NCBI RefSeq assembly: GCF_046719735.1
Contig: NZ_JAUTWQ010000001.1
Span: 558,001-622,000 of the forward strand
Source of the DNA: Halobacillus_B rhizosphaerae
GTDB taxonomy: Bacteria; Bacillota; Bacilli; Bacillales; Halobacillaceae
DNA: 64,000 bases
Reading direction: 5' to 3'
Under the pieces are notes generated by a model. The model saw only the letters and a list, made by a program, of their open reading frames with translations, had not been told where the DNA came from and made no database searches. This document shows, piece by piece, positions 8,356 through 16,719 of this stretch. Position 1 is the first letter of the stretch; every line of letters starts with the position of its first letter. The translations under genes were made by a program, and so were the position numbers.

Positions 8356-8943
8356 ATGCATCATATGAATGACTCATGCGGGTGTCGCAGAGACCCAATT
8401 ATCTGTCCAGCGCAGAATTGCGTCGTAGATAATTGCTTTGTAGAAAACCAGGACTATGTTCACCCGACTCATATCTTATTTCAAAATCATCATCAGTTAA
8501 ATAATATCCATTGGTTCCCTTTTACAGCTTCCCAGGCTGATAACTATCAAGTTCAGGATTTTAATATGCCTCAAGGGCAAGAGCCTCCATTTAACTGGAT
8601 GGGCGGCATGCCTCAGGGAATGCAGCAAATGCCTGAAGGAATGCAAATGCCTCAGGGAATGCAGCAGATGCCACAAGGAATGCAAATGCCTCAGGGAATG
8701 CAGCAGATGCCACAAGGAATGCAAATGCCTCAGGGAATGCAGCAGATGCCACAAGGAATGCAAATGCCTCAGGGAATGCAGCAGATGCCACAAGGAATGC
8801 AAATGCCTCAGGGAATGCAGCAGATGCCGCAGGGAATGCAAATGCCTCAAGGGATGCAGCAGATGCCTCAGGGAATGCAAATGCCCGGATCGGGGCAAGC
8901 TCCTCAAGGTCAAGGGTCAATGATGATGGGCCCTCAATTCTAA
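8356..8943 (+). CDS. cotD: CotD-like spore coat protein with Met-Pro-Gln-Gly repeats
   Basis: The N-terminal ~70 residues are Cys- and His-rich (SCGCRRDPIICPAQNC, YVHPTHILFQNHHQ, IHWFPFTASQAD). They resemble the His-rich coat protein CotD of B. subtilis, which has a similar HPTH...NHxH...HYFPHT layout. From about residue 85 the protein becomes seven near-identical 13-residue units, MPQGMQQMPQGMQ, then a short Gly/Pro/Met tail. The extension is not part of the B. subtilis protein as I recall it. AAGGAG precedes the ATG by about 11 bases. It is likely a spore outer-layer structural protein; the repeat may be a flexible or cross-linked region (inference). Confidence 0.7.
   Translation: MHHMNDSCGCRRDPIICPAQNCVVDNCFVENQDYVHPTHILFQNHHQLNNIHWFPFTASQADNYQVQDFNMPQGQEPPFNWMGGMPQGMQQMPEGMQMPQGMQQMPQGMQMPQGMQQMPQGMQMPQGMQQMPQGMQMPQGMQQMPQGMQMPQGMQQMPQGMQMPQGMQQMPQGMQMPGSGQAPQGQGSMMMGPQF
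8608..8880 (+). repeat. Seven tandem 39-bp coding repeats
   Basis: Seven units of exactly 39 bases run from ATG 8608 to 8880, each coding 13 residues of the coat protein. The middle units are nearly identical at DNA level; unit 1 carries an E for Q change and the last two units show synonymous differences. The unit is a multiple of three, so gain or loss of copies keeps the frame. Confidence 0.97.
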
Positions 8944-8951
8944 TTGAACAG

Positions 8952-8987
8952 AAAGAGCTGCTCACATAAGGAAGCGGCTCTTTTTTT
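8952..8987 (+). terminator. Terminator after the coat protein gene
   Basis: AGAGCTGCT pairs with AGCGGCTCT (one G-T pair) and is followed by seven T. Confidence 0.8.
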
Positions 8988-9040
8988 CTGTCCAAAAGAT
9001 TTGAAGTCATTTAGAATAGAGAGTGGAGAGTGATTTGAAA

Positions 9041-9598
9041 ATGAAGACCATCGTAGTGACAGGTTATAAACCGATTGAAATGGGAATATTTAAATATAAC
9101 GATCCGAAAATTGTATTTGTAAAAGCTGCGATAAAAAAGAGAGTTGCCGCAATGATTGAAGAAGGATTGGAATGGGTATTGATTTCAGGACAGATGGGAG
9201 TGGAATTATGGGCGGCCCAAGTCATAATGGATCTGAAAGAAGAATATTTCATTCAATTAGGGGTTATTCCACCGTTTGAAAATCAGCAGGAACGCTGGCC
9301 GGAAGAATGGCAGCATGCCTATGAAGAAGTAACAATGATGGCCGATTTTTATCAGCCTGTCTATAATAAGGAGTATCAAGGGCCGTACCAATTTAAAGCT
9401 AAAGACCAATTTTTAGTTGAACATTCCCAAGGTTGTTTAGTATTATACGATGAAGATACCAAGGGCAGCCCGGACTTCTTTCTGAAGGCGGCAAAGAAAC
9501 TCAGCCGTCATTATTCGATCTTGTACATAACTCCACTGGATTTGGAGGAAACCGTAGAAGAGATGAGAATGCAGGACCCTGATTACTGGAGTGAATAA
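9041..9598 (+). CDS. ypsA: YpsA family SLOG-type protein (DUF1273)
   Basis: A 185-residue cytoplasmic protein of the YpsA family, which has a Rossmann-like SLOG/DprA-related fold thought to bind a nucleotide-like ligand. Work in B. subtilis and Staphylococcus links YpsA to cell division. Visible family marks are the N-terminal VVTGYKPIEMGIF strand-loop, EGLEWVLISGQMGVELWAA (glycine-rich site), and the KDQFLVEHSQGCLVLYDEDT segment. I chose ATG 9041 because it matches the family N-terminus and follows GGAGAGTGA; an in-frame GTG lies upstream at 9023. gpsB follows 91 bases downstream, the same order as in B. subtilis. Confidence 0.93.
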   Translation: MKTIVVTGYKPIEMGIFKYNDPKIVFVKAAIKKRVAAMIEEGLEWVLISGQMGVELWAAQVIMDLKEEYFIQLGVIPPFENQQERWPEEWQHAYEEVTMMADFYQPVYNKEYQGPYQFKAKDQFLVEHSQGCLVLYDEDTKGSPDFFLKAAKKLSRHYSILYITPLDLEETVEEMRMQDPDYWSE

Positions 9599-9689
9599 AG
9601 CTTTTCTATCGTTTTTTAAATGAAAAATTGACAATTGCGCCAGCTTTTGAAAAAATAAAACTAATGTGGTGAACAGAGGTGATGAGATA

Positions 9690-9998
9690 ATGAGTGAAAA
9701 TAATTTAAATTTAACGGGAAAAGAAATTCTTGAAAAAGATTTTAAAACGTCTATGCGCGGATATAACCAAGAAGAAGTTGACGAATATTTGGATTTGATT
9801 ATTCAGGATTATGAAACTCTTACACAAGAAATGGAAAGACTGCAGCAAGAGAATGACCGCTTAAGAAAACAGCCGGTTCGAGATACAAATTCCCGCCCTA
9901 AACAGCCTGCTTCTTCAAATGGACAAGTTAATTATGACATTTTGAAGCGCGTATCTAACTTAGAAAAAGCCGTATTCGGAAAGAAATATGTAGAGTAA
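9690..9998 (+). CDS. gpsB: Cell division regulator GpsB
   Basis: DivIVA-related coiled-coil protein that shuttles between septum and side wall and recruits PBP1 (PonA) in B. subtilis. The 102-residue product has the DivIVA-like membrane-binding domain (LTGKEILEKDFKTSMRGYNQEEVDEYLD), a coiled coil (about 35-65), a polar linker, and the short C-terminal helical domain ILKRVSNLEKAVFG. The start ATG 9690 follows AGAGGTGATG; in-frame GTGs at 9666 and 9669 are less likely. Its partner ponA is also in this window, though not adjacent. Confidence 0.95.
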   Translation: MSENNLNLTGKEILEKDFKTSMRGYNQEEVDEYLDLIIQDYETLTQEMERLQQENDRLRKQPVRDTNSRPKQPASSNGQVNYDILKRVSNLEKAVFGKKYVE

Positions 9999-10012
9999 GT
10001 CAAATGTTTACA

Positions 10013-10041
10013 GTGACAAATGAATTCTATTTTGGTAGAAT
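10013..10041 (+). promoter_or_regulatory. Likely promoter of rnpB
   Basis: GTGACA (10013-10018) and TAGAAT (10036-10041) are separated by 17 bases, each one base off the sigma-A consensus, about 40 bases before the mature RNase P RNA 5' end. Confidence 0.6.
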
Positions 10042-10081
10042 GAATGTCTGTGCTTGTAGTACAGATGAGATATTAAATCTA

Positions 10082-10481
10082 TTTTTGAATACTCGGGTAA
10101 TCGCTGTATGACCAGATCATACAGAGGAAAGTCCATGCTCGCACAAACTGAGATGTTTGTAGTGTTCGTGCCTGACGAAATCATAAGTCAGGGTAGCTGA
10201 TTGCTAACGGCAGGAAAAGTACCTACGTCCTTTCGAGGATAAGGTATGACTACTTTGAAAGTGCCACAGTGACGGAGCCAAAATAGAAATATTTTGGGTG
10301 GAACGAGGTAAACCCCGCGAGCGAGCAACCCAAATTAAGGTAGGGGCACTCTTTAATGGGAATTCAACCAGATTAGAGGTCGTTTTTACGGCAGATAGAT
10401 GATTACCACCGGAGTACGAGGTTGACCGCCGTTTGCAGTACAATGGAACAGAACATGGCTTACAGAGTATTCAAAGGTCTA
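10082..10481 (+). ncRNA. rnpB: RNase P RNA, Bacillus (type B) form
   Basis: The catalytic RNA that matures tRNA 5' ends. Conserved blocks read in order: CGGGTAATCGCTG, AGAGGAAAGTCCATGCTCGC, GTAGTGTTCGTGCC, AACGGCAGGAAAA, TTGAAAGTGCCACAGTGACG, GGTGGAACGAGGTAAACCCC, GCGAGCAACCCAAA, TAGATGATTACCACC, GAGTACGAGG and GTTTGCAGTACAATGGAACA. The outer helix pairs GAATACT near 10087 with AGTATTC near 10466. Ends are estimated by aligning from memory to the B. subtilis RNA, good to a few bases. It lies between gpsB and rlmL exactly as in B. subtilis. Confidence 0.97.
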
Positions 10482-10495
10482 TTTACAAACTCAAC

Positions 10496-10536
10496 ACCCT
10501 TCTGAAAAGCCAGTTGCTTTTTAGAAGGGTTTTTTC
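10496..10536 (+). terminator. Terminator after rnpB
   Basis: ACCCTTCT-AAAAGC pairs with GCTTTTTAGAAGGGT, followed by six T. It lies about 15 bases after the RNase P RNA. Confidence 0.85.
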
Positions 10537-10561
10537 TTTGATACATAAGGAGGGTCATACA

Positions 10562-11701
10562 GTGACTAATAAAGTAACGCTCATTGCTACTGCGGCGATG
10601 GGATTAGAAGCGATCGTTGGTAAAGAAGTACGAGCATTAGGATATGAAGATGTTCAGGTGGAAAATGGAAGAGTTGTCTTTAAAGCTGAACCATCAGCCA
10701 TTCCCCGGGCAAATTTATGGCTGAGAACAGCGGATCGTGTAAAACTTCTGGTCGGTAAGTTTAAGGCATATAGCTTTGATGAACTATTCGAAAAGACGAA
10801 AGAACTTCCTTGGGAGCAGTTTATTACAGAAGAGGGCGAATTCCCTGTAGTAGGAAAATCAGTGAAATCGAAATTATATAGTGTTCCTGATTGCCAATCT
10901 ATTGTGAAAAAGGCCATTGTGGAACGGTTAAAGAAAAAGTATGGGATAGCGTCCTGGTTAAAAGAAACAGGAGCGTTTTATCGAGTAGAAATCGCTCTCC
11001 ACAAAGATGAAGCGCTCTTAACCATAGATACATCTGGCAGCGGACTTCATAAAAGAGGCTATCGTGTAGGCCAGGGGGAAGCCCCTTTAAAAGAAACTTT
11101 AGCTGCAGCGCTTGTTCAAACGACAAACTGGCACCCGGATCATCCATTTGTTGACCCACTCTGTGGTTCTGGCACCATCGCCATTGAAGCCGCATTAATC
11201 GGTCAGAACATTGCCCCTGGGTTCAACCGGTCTTTTGCTTCAGAGGAATGGAGTTTTATACAGCAAACCGACTGGGATCAAGCCTTCCAGGAAGCAGAGG
11301 ATTTAGCGAACTACGATCAGCCGTTAAATATTACCGGTTCTGATTTAAACCCTGAGCTCATTAATATAGCCAAACAAAATGCCATCGAAGCTGGTCTTGG
11401 AGAATTAGTGACTTGGAAACAAATGCAGATGACGGACTTTAAACCGAAGCAGGACAATGGGTACCTCGTCTCCAATCCTCCTTACGGCGAACGGATGGGA
11501 GACAGGGAAGAAGTTGAACAGCTCTACCGTGATCTAGGCTCTATAATGAGAGACTATCCGTCTTGGAGTGTCTATATTTTAACTTCCTATGAGAAGTTTG
11601 AAGAGCTATACGGGAAGAAAGCCACGAAAAAGCGTAAATTGTTTAATGGATTTATTAAAACCGACTATTATCAATATTTCGGGAAGCATGTGAAGAAGTA
11701 A
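10562..11701 (+). CDS. rlmL: THUMP-domain 23S rRNA guanine-N2 methyltransferase (RlmL/YpsC)
   Basis: SAM-dependent rRNA methyltransferase, expected to make m2G in 23S rRNA. The 379-residue protein has an N-terminal ferredoxin-like/THUMP region (about 1-160) and a Rossmann methyltransferase domain with DPLCGSGTIAIEAALIG (SAM site) and SNPPYGERMG (catalytic NPPY, Asn305). The start is GTG 10562 with AAGGAGGG at 10547-10554. A longer open frame reaches back to 10433 but runs into rnpB and its terminator and is not coding. In E. coli RlmL is fused to RlmK; here, as in B. subtilis, only the RlmL part is present. Confidence 0.93.
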   Translation: MTNKVTLIATAAMGLEAIVGKEVRALGYEDVQVENGRVVFKAEPSAIPRANLWLRTADRVKLLVGKFKAYSFDELFEKTKELPWEQFITEEGEFPVVGKSVKSKLYSVPDCQSIVKKAIVERLKKKYGIASWLKETGAFYRVEIALHKDEALLTIDTSGSGLHKRGYRVGQGEAPLKETLAAALVQTTNWHPDHPFVDPLCGSGTIAIEAALIGQNIAPGFNRSFASEEWSFIQQTDWDQAFQEAEDLANYDQPLNITGSDLNPELINIAKQNAIEAGLGELVTWKQMQMTDFKPKQDNGYLVSNPPYGERMGDREEVEQLYRDLGSIMRDYPSWSVYILTSYEKFEELYGKKATKKRKLFNGFIKTDYYQYFGKHVKK

Positions 11702-11740
11702 GTTTTATAGGAATCAGCTGGAAAAAGTATAGTAATATCT

Positions 11741-11780
11741 ACAAGCCCGAACCATTTCTTTATATGGGTTCGGGCTTGTT
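11741..11780 (+). terminator. Terminator after rlmL (CCCGAACC type)
   Basis: ACAAGCCCGAACC pairs perfectly with GGTTCGGGCTTGT over 13 bp. It carries the same CCCGAACC core as other hairpins in the window. Confidence 0.8.
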
Positions 11781-11937
11781 GTGTTTTCGCTGTAGATAGA
11801 TAAAGGTATTGGATGGTGCACTGTCACGTGTATTTTTCCTTTGTACAACTAGATTTCAGAGGAAATGATATACTGAATGGTGAGCAATCTAAAAAGTGAA
11901 AATAAGAATTGCTTACTTTCTTAAAAGGAGAGAGATT

Positions 11938-13431
11938 ATGGAAAAGACAATAGAGCAAAAATTTATGGATCTGCTTAAGGAACAGTCTTCCTATAGCGAA
12001 GCAATCGGTTTAATGGCATGGGATATGAGAACCAAAGCACCAAAGAAAGGGATGGACAACCGATCAGAAGTATTAGGAGTCCTCTCTCAGAAGGTTCATG
12101 AACTTCAAACTTCATCTGAGATGAAACATTACATAGAATCACTAAAAGGCCATACAGACGACCCCATTATTACAAAAGCTGTTGAAGAGGCTGAAGAAGA
12201 ATACGAGCGGACAGCAAAGGTTCCCACAGAGGAATATCGTGCTTATGTGACATTGCAGTCAAAGGCCGAGGCAATGTGGGGAGAAGCAAAAGCGAATAAT
12301 GATTTTGAAAGTTTCCGTCCATATTTAGAAGAATTGGTGGAGTACAATAAGAAATTTGCTAAGTACTGGGGATATGAAGGAAATATCTATGACGCTCTTC
12401 TTCATAATTACGAGCCAGGTGTAACGGTAGCCAAACTAGATGAAGTCTTTCCGAAAGTTAGGAAAGCCCTCACCGGACTTTTGGAAAAAATTAAAACGGC
12501 TCCCGTCCAGCCGGATCCGACCATCCTGCAGGGACATTTTCCTAAGGCACAACAGGAAACGTTCAGTGAAGAAATATTAAAAAGGATGGGATATGATTTT
12601 GATGCCGGGCGACTAGACGAAACCGTCCATCCGTTTGCAATTGGCTTAAATAAGAATGATGTCAGGGTCACTACTAAATACGATGAAGCAGATTTTAGGA
12701 CGGCAGTTTTTGGAACCATACATGAAGGCGGCCATGCCCTGTATGAACAAAACATTTCTGAAAACCTTGCTTTTACACCCCTTGCCACAGGAACGTCCAT
12801 GGGGATCCATGAATCGCAATCGCTGTTTTGGGAGAACTTTGTATCTAGAAGCGAATCTTTTTGGGAAAATCACTATGATTTATTTAAATCCCATGCTCCT
12901 GATCGATTTAATGAACTCCCTCTTGATGAATTTTACAGAGCTGTTAATGAAGTTAAACCTTCTTTTATTCGAATTGAAGCGGATGAATTAACCTATTGTC
13001 TGCACATCATGGTTCGTTATGAATTGGAAAAGGCTTTGATCAATAGCGAAATAGAAGTGAAAGATCTCCCAGCTTTATGGAATCAGAAGATGGAAGACTA
13101 TTTTGGGATTAAGCCGGAAAACGACGCGGAAGGAGTCCTCCAGGATATTCATTGGGCGGGGGGAGATTTTGGCTACTTTCCTTCTTATGCACTCGGTTAT
13201 ATGTATGCAGCTCAATTTGCAAATCGCTTAAATGAAGAAATTTCTATGGAGGAAGTCATTAAAGCTGGAGATTTCAAGCAAATACAAGAATGGCTTACTC
13301 AAAACATTCACCAATTTGGTAAAATGAAAAAACCATTAGAAATTTTAACTGATGTTACAGGTGAAGAATTGAATTCCCAATATTTAATTGACTATCTTAC
13401 CGAAAAATATCAAAAAATCTATCAATTTTAG
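11938..13431 (+). CDS. ypwA: M32 family metallocarboxypeptidase (carboxypeptidase Taq type)
   Basis: Cytoplasmic zinc carboxypeptidase that releases C-terminal residues from peptides. The 497-residue length equals B. subtilis YpwA and Thermus Taq carboxypeptidase. The zinc motif is HEGGH at 262-266 (form HExxH) with the third ligand Glu292 in GIHESQSLFWEN. Other family marks include the N-terminal LMAWDMRTKAPKKG and the C-terminal DIHWAGGDFGYFPSYALG. The start is ATG 11938 after AAAGGAGAGAG; an in-frame start at 11896 lacks a ribosome site. It is flanked by terminators on both sides, so it is monocistronic. Confidence 0.95.
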   Translation: MEKTIEQKFMDLLKEQSSYSEAIGLMAWDMRTKAPKKGMDNRSEVLGVLSQKVHELQTSSEMKHYIESLKGHTDDPIITKAVEEAEEEYERTAKVPTEEYRAYVTLQSKAEAMWGEAKANNDFESFRPYLEELVEYNKKFAKYWGYEGNIYDALLHNYEPGVTVAKLDEVFPKVRKALTGLLEKIKTAPVQPDPTILQGHFPKAQQETFSEEILKRMGYDFDAGRLDETVHPFAIGLNKNDVRVTTKYDEADFRTAVFGTIHEGGHALYEQNISENLAFTPLATGTSMGIHESQSLFWENFVSRSESFWENHYDLFKSHAPDRFNELPLDEFYRAVNEVKPSFIRIEADELTYCLHIMVRYELEKALINSEIEVKDLPALWNQKMEDYFGIKPENDAEGVLQDIHWAGGDFGYFPSYALGYMYAAQFANRLNEEISMEEVIKAGDFKQIQEWLTQNIHQFGKMKKPLEILTDVTGEELNSQYLIDYLTEKYQKIYQF

Positions 13432-13438
13432 AAGGTTT

Positions 13439-13470
13439 AAAACCACAGCTTTTCTAGCTGTGGTTTTTTG
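13439..13470 (+). terminator. Terminator after the M32 carboxypeptidase gene
   Basis: AAACCACAGCT pairs with AGCTGTGGTTT around a short loop and is followed by T residues; it begins a few bases after the stop codon. Confidence 0.88.
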
Positions 13471-13485
13471 AACAGATTCATTTAA

Positions 13486-13514
13486 TTGACAAAGCCATGC
13501 ATCTGCTTTAATAT
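13486..13514 (+). promoter_or_regulatory. Sigma-A promoter of the tcyABC-type operon
   Basis: TTGACA (13486-13491) and TAATAT (13509-13514) with a 17-base spacer make a near-perfect sigma-A promoter, about 50 bases before the ribosome site of the first transporter gene. Confidence 0.82.
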
Positions 13515-13566
13515 CATAAAAGCAATAAAACACATCAAATTACTATGTATTAAGGAGCGTGACTTT

Positions 13567-14394
13567 ATGAAACGCCTGTTAAGTTTAGCTGTATTACTAA
13601 TGATTGCAATCTTTTTATCTGCATGTGGAGATGATTCTTCCAGCCAAAATGACGGAAGCAGTGATTCATCAAGCTCAGATAATAGTGAGCAGAGCACATT
13701 AGCAAAAGTGAAAGACAGCGGGAAGCTGTTAATTGGAACAGAGGGAACTTACCGTCCCTATACCTACCATGATGAATCTGGTGATTTGACGGGGTTTGAT
13801 GTTGAAATTGCCCGTGAAGTAGCAGATCGTATCGGGGTTAAGCCGGTTTTTAAAGAAACAAAATGGGATTCAATGTTTGCTGGTTTGAACGCAAAAAGAT
13901 TTGACATGGTGGCAAATGAAGTAGGGATTACGAAAGACAGAAAGAAAAAATATGCTTTTTCTGATTCGTATATTCAATCTTCTGCCGTCGTAGTCACCAA
14001 CAAAGACAATTCTTCCATTAAAGATTTCTCCGATCTTAAAGGAGTAAAAACTGCTCAGTCCTTGACTAGTAACTATGCAGATATTGCCAGGGAGAATGGT
14101 GCTGATATTACGGAAGTGGATGGTTTTAATTCAGCTATGCAGCTGCTTGCCTCCGGCCGCATCGAAGCTACAGTCAATGATCGTCTTTCTGTATTAGATT
14201 ACAAAAAGCAGCGTCCTGATGCACCTGTAAAAATTGCGGCTCGTAAGGATGAAGCTTCTGAAAGCGGACTCCTGTTCCGTCAGGGAAATGAAGAACTTGT
14301 CCAGGCAGCTAACAAAGCCTTAAAGGACATGAAAGATGACGGCACTTATTTAAAAATAGCTAAAAAATGGTTTGGTGAAGATGTATCTAAGTAA
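13567..14394 (+). CDS. tcyA: Cystine/amino-acid ABC transporter substrate-binding lipoprotein
   Basis: Extracellular solute-binding protein of a polar amino acid importer, most like cystine binders such as TcyA. The 275-residue product has a lipoprotein signal with LSAC (Cys20 lipidated), a Ser/Asp-rich linker (about 22-48), then a type-II periplasmic-binding fold with LIGTEGTYRPYTYHDE, FDMVANEVGITKDR and GRIEATVNDRLSV. The ANEVGIT region resembles cystine binders, which supports the substrate guess. The start ATG 13567 follows AAGGAG. The permease and ATPase genes follow directly. Substrate remains inferred. Confidence 0.88.
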   Translation: MKRLLSLAVLLMIAIFLSACGDDSSSQNDGSSDSSSSDNSEQSTLAKVKDSGKLLIGTEGTYRPYTYHDESGDLTGFDVEIAREVADRIGVKPVFKETKWDSMFAGLNAKRFDMVANEVGITKDRKKKYAFSDSYIQSSAVVVTNKDNSSIKDFSDLKGVKTAQSLTSNYADIARENGADITEVDGFNSAMQLLASGRIEATVNDRLSVLDYKKQRPDAPVKIAARKDEASESGLLFRQGNEELVQAANKALKDMKDDGTYLKIAKKWFGEDVSK

Positions 14395-15079
14395 TATATT
14401 AACCAATAGTGACATGCAGGAGAGGTATCTCGATATTTTGGTCCATTCGTTTCTGCCTTTGCTGAAAGGGGCACTGTATTATACCATTCCATTAACACTT
14501 GTGACCTTTATTATTGGATTAATTCTTGCTGTGATCACCGCCTTGATGCGGTTATCCGGGGTGAAAATTTTAAAGGGACTTGCACGATTTTACGTTTCTA
14601 TTATTAGAGGGACACCATTGCTCGTACAATTATTTATAATTTTCTATGGATTGCCGTCCGTTGGCGTAACGATTAACCCTGTCATCTCAGCTGGGATTGG
14701 TTTTTCATTAAATATGGGTGCCTATAATTCTGAAATTATTCGCGCGGCAATATTATCGATTCCAAAAGGGCAGTGGGAAGCAGGTCAATCCATTGGGATG
14801 ACACAACTTCAAGCCTTAAGGCGGGTAATCCTGCCTCAGGCTTCAAGAGTTTCTATCCCGCCACTCGCAAATTCTTTTATCGGATTGATTAAAGATACAT
14901 CACTTGCTTCAACCATAACCTTTACTGAAATGTTTAGAAAATCACAGGAAATTGCTGCTCAGAATTATGAGTTCCTGCTCGTCTACTCAGAAGCAGCGGT
15001 CATATACTGGGTGATCTGTATTGCTTTATCCTTCTTGCAAGGTAAAGTTGAAGCAAGACTTGATCAATTCGTGGCATAG
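14381..15079 (+). CDS. tcyB: Cystine/amino-acid ABC transporter permease
   Basis: Membrane subunit of the importer. From ATG 14381 it is 232 residues with about five membrane spans. It carries the HisM-type EAA loop (GAYNSEIIRAAILSIPKGQWEAGQSIGM) that docks to the ATPase. The gene overlaps the end of the binding-protein gene by 14 bases, suggesting translational coupling. The start is uncertain: ATG 14414 would begin MQERYLDIL, like E. coli TcyL, while TTG 14372 is also open. None has a textbook ribosome site. Confidence 0.88.
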   Translation: MYLSNILTNSDMQERYLDILVHSFLPLLKGALYYTIPLTLVTFIIGLILAVITALMRLSGVKILKGLARFYVSIIRGTPLLVQLFIIFYGLPSVGVTINPVISAGIGFSLNMGAYNSEIIRAAILSIPKGQWEAGQSIGMTQLQALRRVILPQASRVSIPPLANSFIGLIKDTSLASTITFTEMFRKSQEIAAQNYEFLLVYSEAAVIYWVICIALSFLQGKVEARLDQFVA

Positions 15080-15093
15080 GAAGTGGTGAACCA

Positions 15094-15828
15094 ATGATAC
15101 ATGTAACTAATCTTCATAAACGATTCGGAGACTTAGAAGTGCTAAAAGGAATAGATCTAGCTGTAAATAAGGGAGAAGTAGTCGTGGTTATCGGCCCTTC
15201 AGGGTCAGGGAAAACTACACTGCTTCGTACTTTAAATTTACTAGAAGAGCCCGAAAAAGGAGAAATTACGATTGGCAATCAATCGATTAATTTTGATGAG
15301 AAACTGACAAAGAAGAAAAAAGTTCAGTTTAGAAAACAAACGGGAATGGTGTTTCAAAGTCATAACCTCTTTCCGCATTTAACGGCATTGGAAAATGTGA
15401 TGGAAGGACCTGTAACCGTTCAAAAAATACCAAAAGATAAAGCTAAGAAACAAGCCACTACGATTCTGGAGAAAGTCGGTTTAGGAAATAAACTGGATGT
15501 TTATCCACATCAGTTATCCGGAGGACAGCAGCAGCGGGTAGGAATTGCTCGAGCGCTTGCGACAGGGGTAGAAGTGATGCTTTTTGATGAGCCTACCTCA
15601 GCACTCGATCCTGAGCTTGTAGGGGATGTGCTGGATGTTATGAAAGAACTGGCGGATGAAGGAATGACCATGGTCGTTGTTACTCATGAAATGTCATTTG
15701 CACAAGAAGCTGCTGATAAGGTCATCTTTATGGATGAAGGTACAATCATTGAACAAGGTACTCCAGACCAAGTTTTTACATTCACCAAGATGGAACGAAC
15801 CAATCAATTTCTTAACCGCCTGAGGTAA
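15094..15828 (+). CDS. tcyC: Cystine/amino-acid ABC transporter ATP-binding protein
   Basis: ATPase subunit that powers the importer. The 244-residue protein has Walker A GPSGSGKTT (about 33-41), Q-loop GMVFQSHNLFPHLT, signature LSGGQQQR, Walker B VMLFDEPTSALD and the H-loop VVVTHEM. It starts 14 bases after the permease stop and is closed by a terminator, so it is the last gene of a three-gene operon. The polar amino-acid (PAAT) family is clear; cystine specificity rests on the binding protein. Confidence 0.92.
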   Translation: MIHVTNLHKRFGDLEVLKGIDLAVNKGEVVVVIGPSGSGKTTLLRTLNLLEEPEKGEITIGNQSINFDEKLTKKKKVQFRKQTGMVFQSHNLFPHLTALENVMEGPVTVQKIPKDKAKKQATTILEKVGLGNKLDVYPHQLSGGQQQRVGIARALATGVEVMLFDEPTSALDPELVGDVLDVMKELADEGMTMVVVTHEMSFAQEAADKVIFMDEGTIIEQGTPDQVFTFTKMERTNQFLNRLR

Positions 15829-15869
15829 TGGTTCAGAAAACAATACCAGATAGCGTCTGGATCTACTAG

Positions 15870-15908
15870 AAACCCGAACTTTGTTTATTACAAGGTTCGG
15901 GTTTTTTG
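15870..15908 (+). terminator. Terminator after tcyC (CCCGAAC type)
   Basis: AACCCGAACTTTG pairs with CAAGGTTCGGGTT (one G-T pair), followed by six T. Confidence 0.88.
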
Positions 15909-16188
15909 TATTTTTATTAAGGACTGGTTCGTCCGCCATCTCCAGGTTTTACTTAATAATTGTCCTATTTGTTTTACCGTACAAGCGAAAGAGGGAATAA
16001 GTTCTAATTCCATTAGAAATTGTCATATAGATAATACATACTGAAATTTTGGAGTAGTGAATGGAATAGCGCACATGATTACTAAATGGAATCGGGGTAG
16101 ATTATGCTATTTAGAACGCTTGACTGATGTATCTGCTTGTTTCTTGCTTTCAACCGGGATTTAATTCTTTATAAGATGAGGTGTAAAC

Positions 16189-16710
16189 GTGTATTTTTTG
16201 ACCACTGATCGGATCGGATTGAAAAAAGTTACAGAATTAGAGGTCACTCAGGAGTATTTGGGTTGGATTAATGATCAAGAGGTTACCAAGTATTTGGAGA
16301 CAGGTTTCTTTCCCACCTCAGAGAAGCAATTGCTTGAATTCGTGAGATCAACGGAAGATAACAATGATTTGTTTCTCGCAATTTATGATATAAAGAAGAA
16401 CTTGCATATGGGTAATGTTAAGCTTTCCAATATTAATTGGATTCACCGAACAGCGGAACTTGGGATTATGATCGGCGATAAGCAGTGCTGGGGTAAAGGA
16501 TACGCCAAGGAAACCATCTCTCTGATTACCAAATATGCTTTTAACAAACTTAATATAAATAAAATCCATTTAGGTGTGATAGAAGAGAATAAGCCGGCTA
16601 TTAAAGCTTATCAGGATGTAGGTTTTCAAATAGAAGGAGTATTAGTAAATCATTTATATAATAACGGTAAATTTACCAATAAGGTGCTTATGGCGATATT
16701 TAACAATTGA
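16189..16710 (+). CDS. GNAT N-acetyltransferase (RimJ/RimL/PseH-like)
   Basis: A 173-residue acetyl-CoA-dependent transferase. The GNAT core is visible: the LGIMIGDKQCWGKGYAKE segment holds the acetyl-CoA pyrophosphate loop (Q-x-W-G-K-G-Y-A), followed by NKIHLGVIEENKPAIKAYQDVGF. It begins a run of four genes with spacings of 3 to 18 bases, and the others look like sugar-nucleotide enzymes. It therefore probably acetylates the amino group of a sugar, as PseH does, rather than a ribosomal protein. The start is GTG 16189 with GAGGTG upstream. Function is inferred from context. Confidence 0.82.
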   Translation: MYFLTTDRIGLKKVTELEVTQEYLGWINDQEVTKYLETGFFPTSEKQLLEFVRSTEDNNDLFLAIYDIKKNLHMGNVKLSNINWIHRTAELGIMIGDKQCWGKGYAKETISLITKYAFNKLNINKIHLGVIEENKPAIKAYQDVGFQIEGVLVNHLYNNGKFTNKVLMAIFNN

Positions 16711-16719
16711 GGTGTCTAA

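Noticed and set aside
8608..8880. CRISPR array
   Set aside because: The 39-bp units are directly contiguous, with no spacers, and are in frame within a protein gene.
8497..9010. Two long open frames antisense to the coat protein repeats
   Set aside because: They exist only because the 39-bp unit has no stop in those frames; they have no ribosome site and code low-complexity repeats.
10433..10561. Upstream extension of the rlmL open frame
   Set aside because: It runs through the 3' end of RNase P RNA and its terminator. GTG 10562 has a perfect ribosome site and the expected family N-terminus.
13441..13566. SAM or T-box type riboswitch before the cystine-type transporter
   Set aside because: Only about 50 bases lie between the promoter and ribosome site, with no matching conserved blocks.
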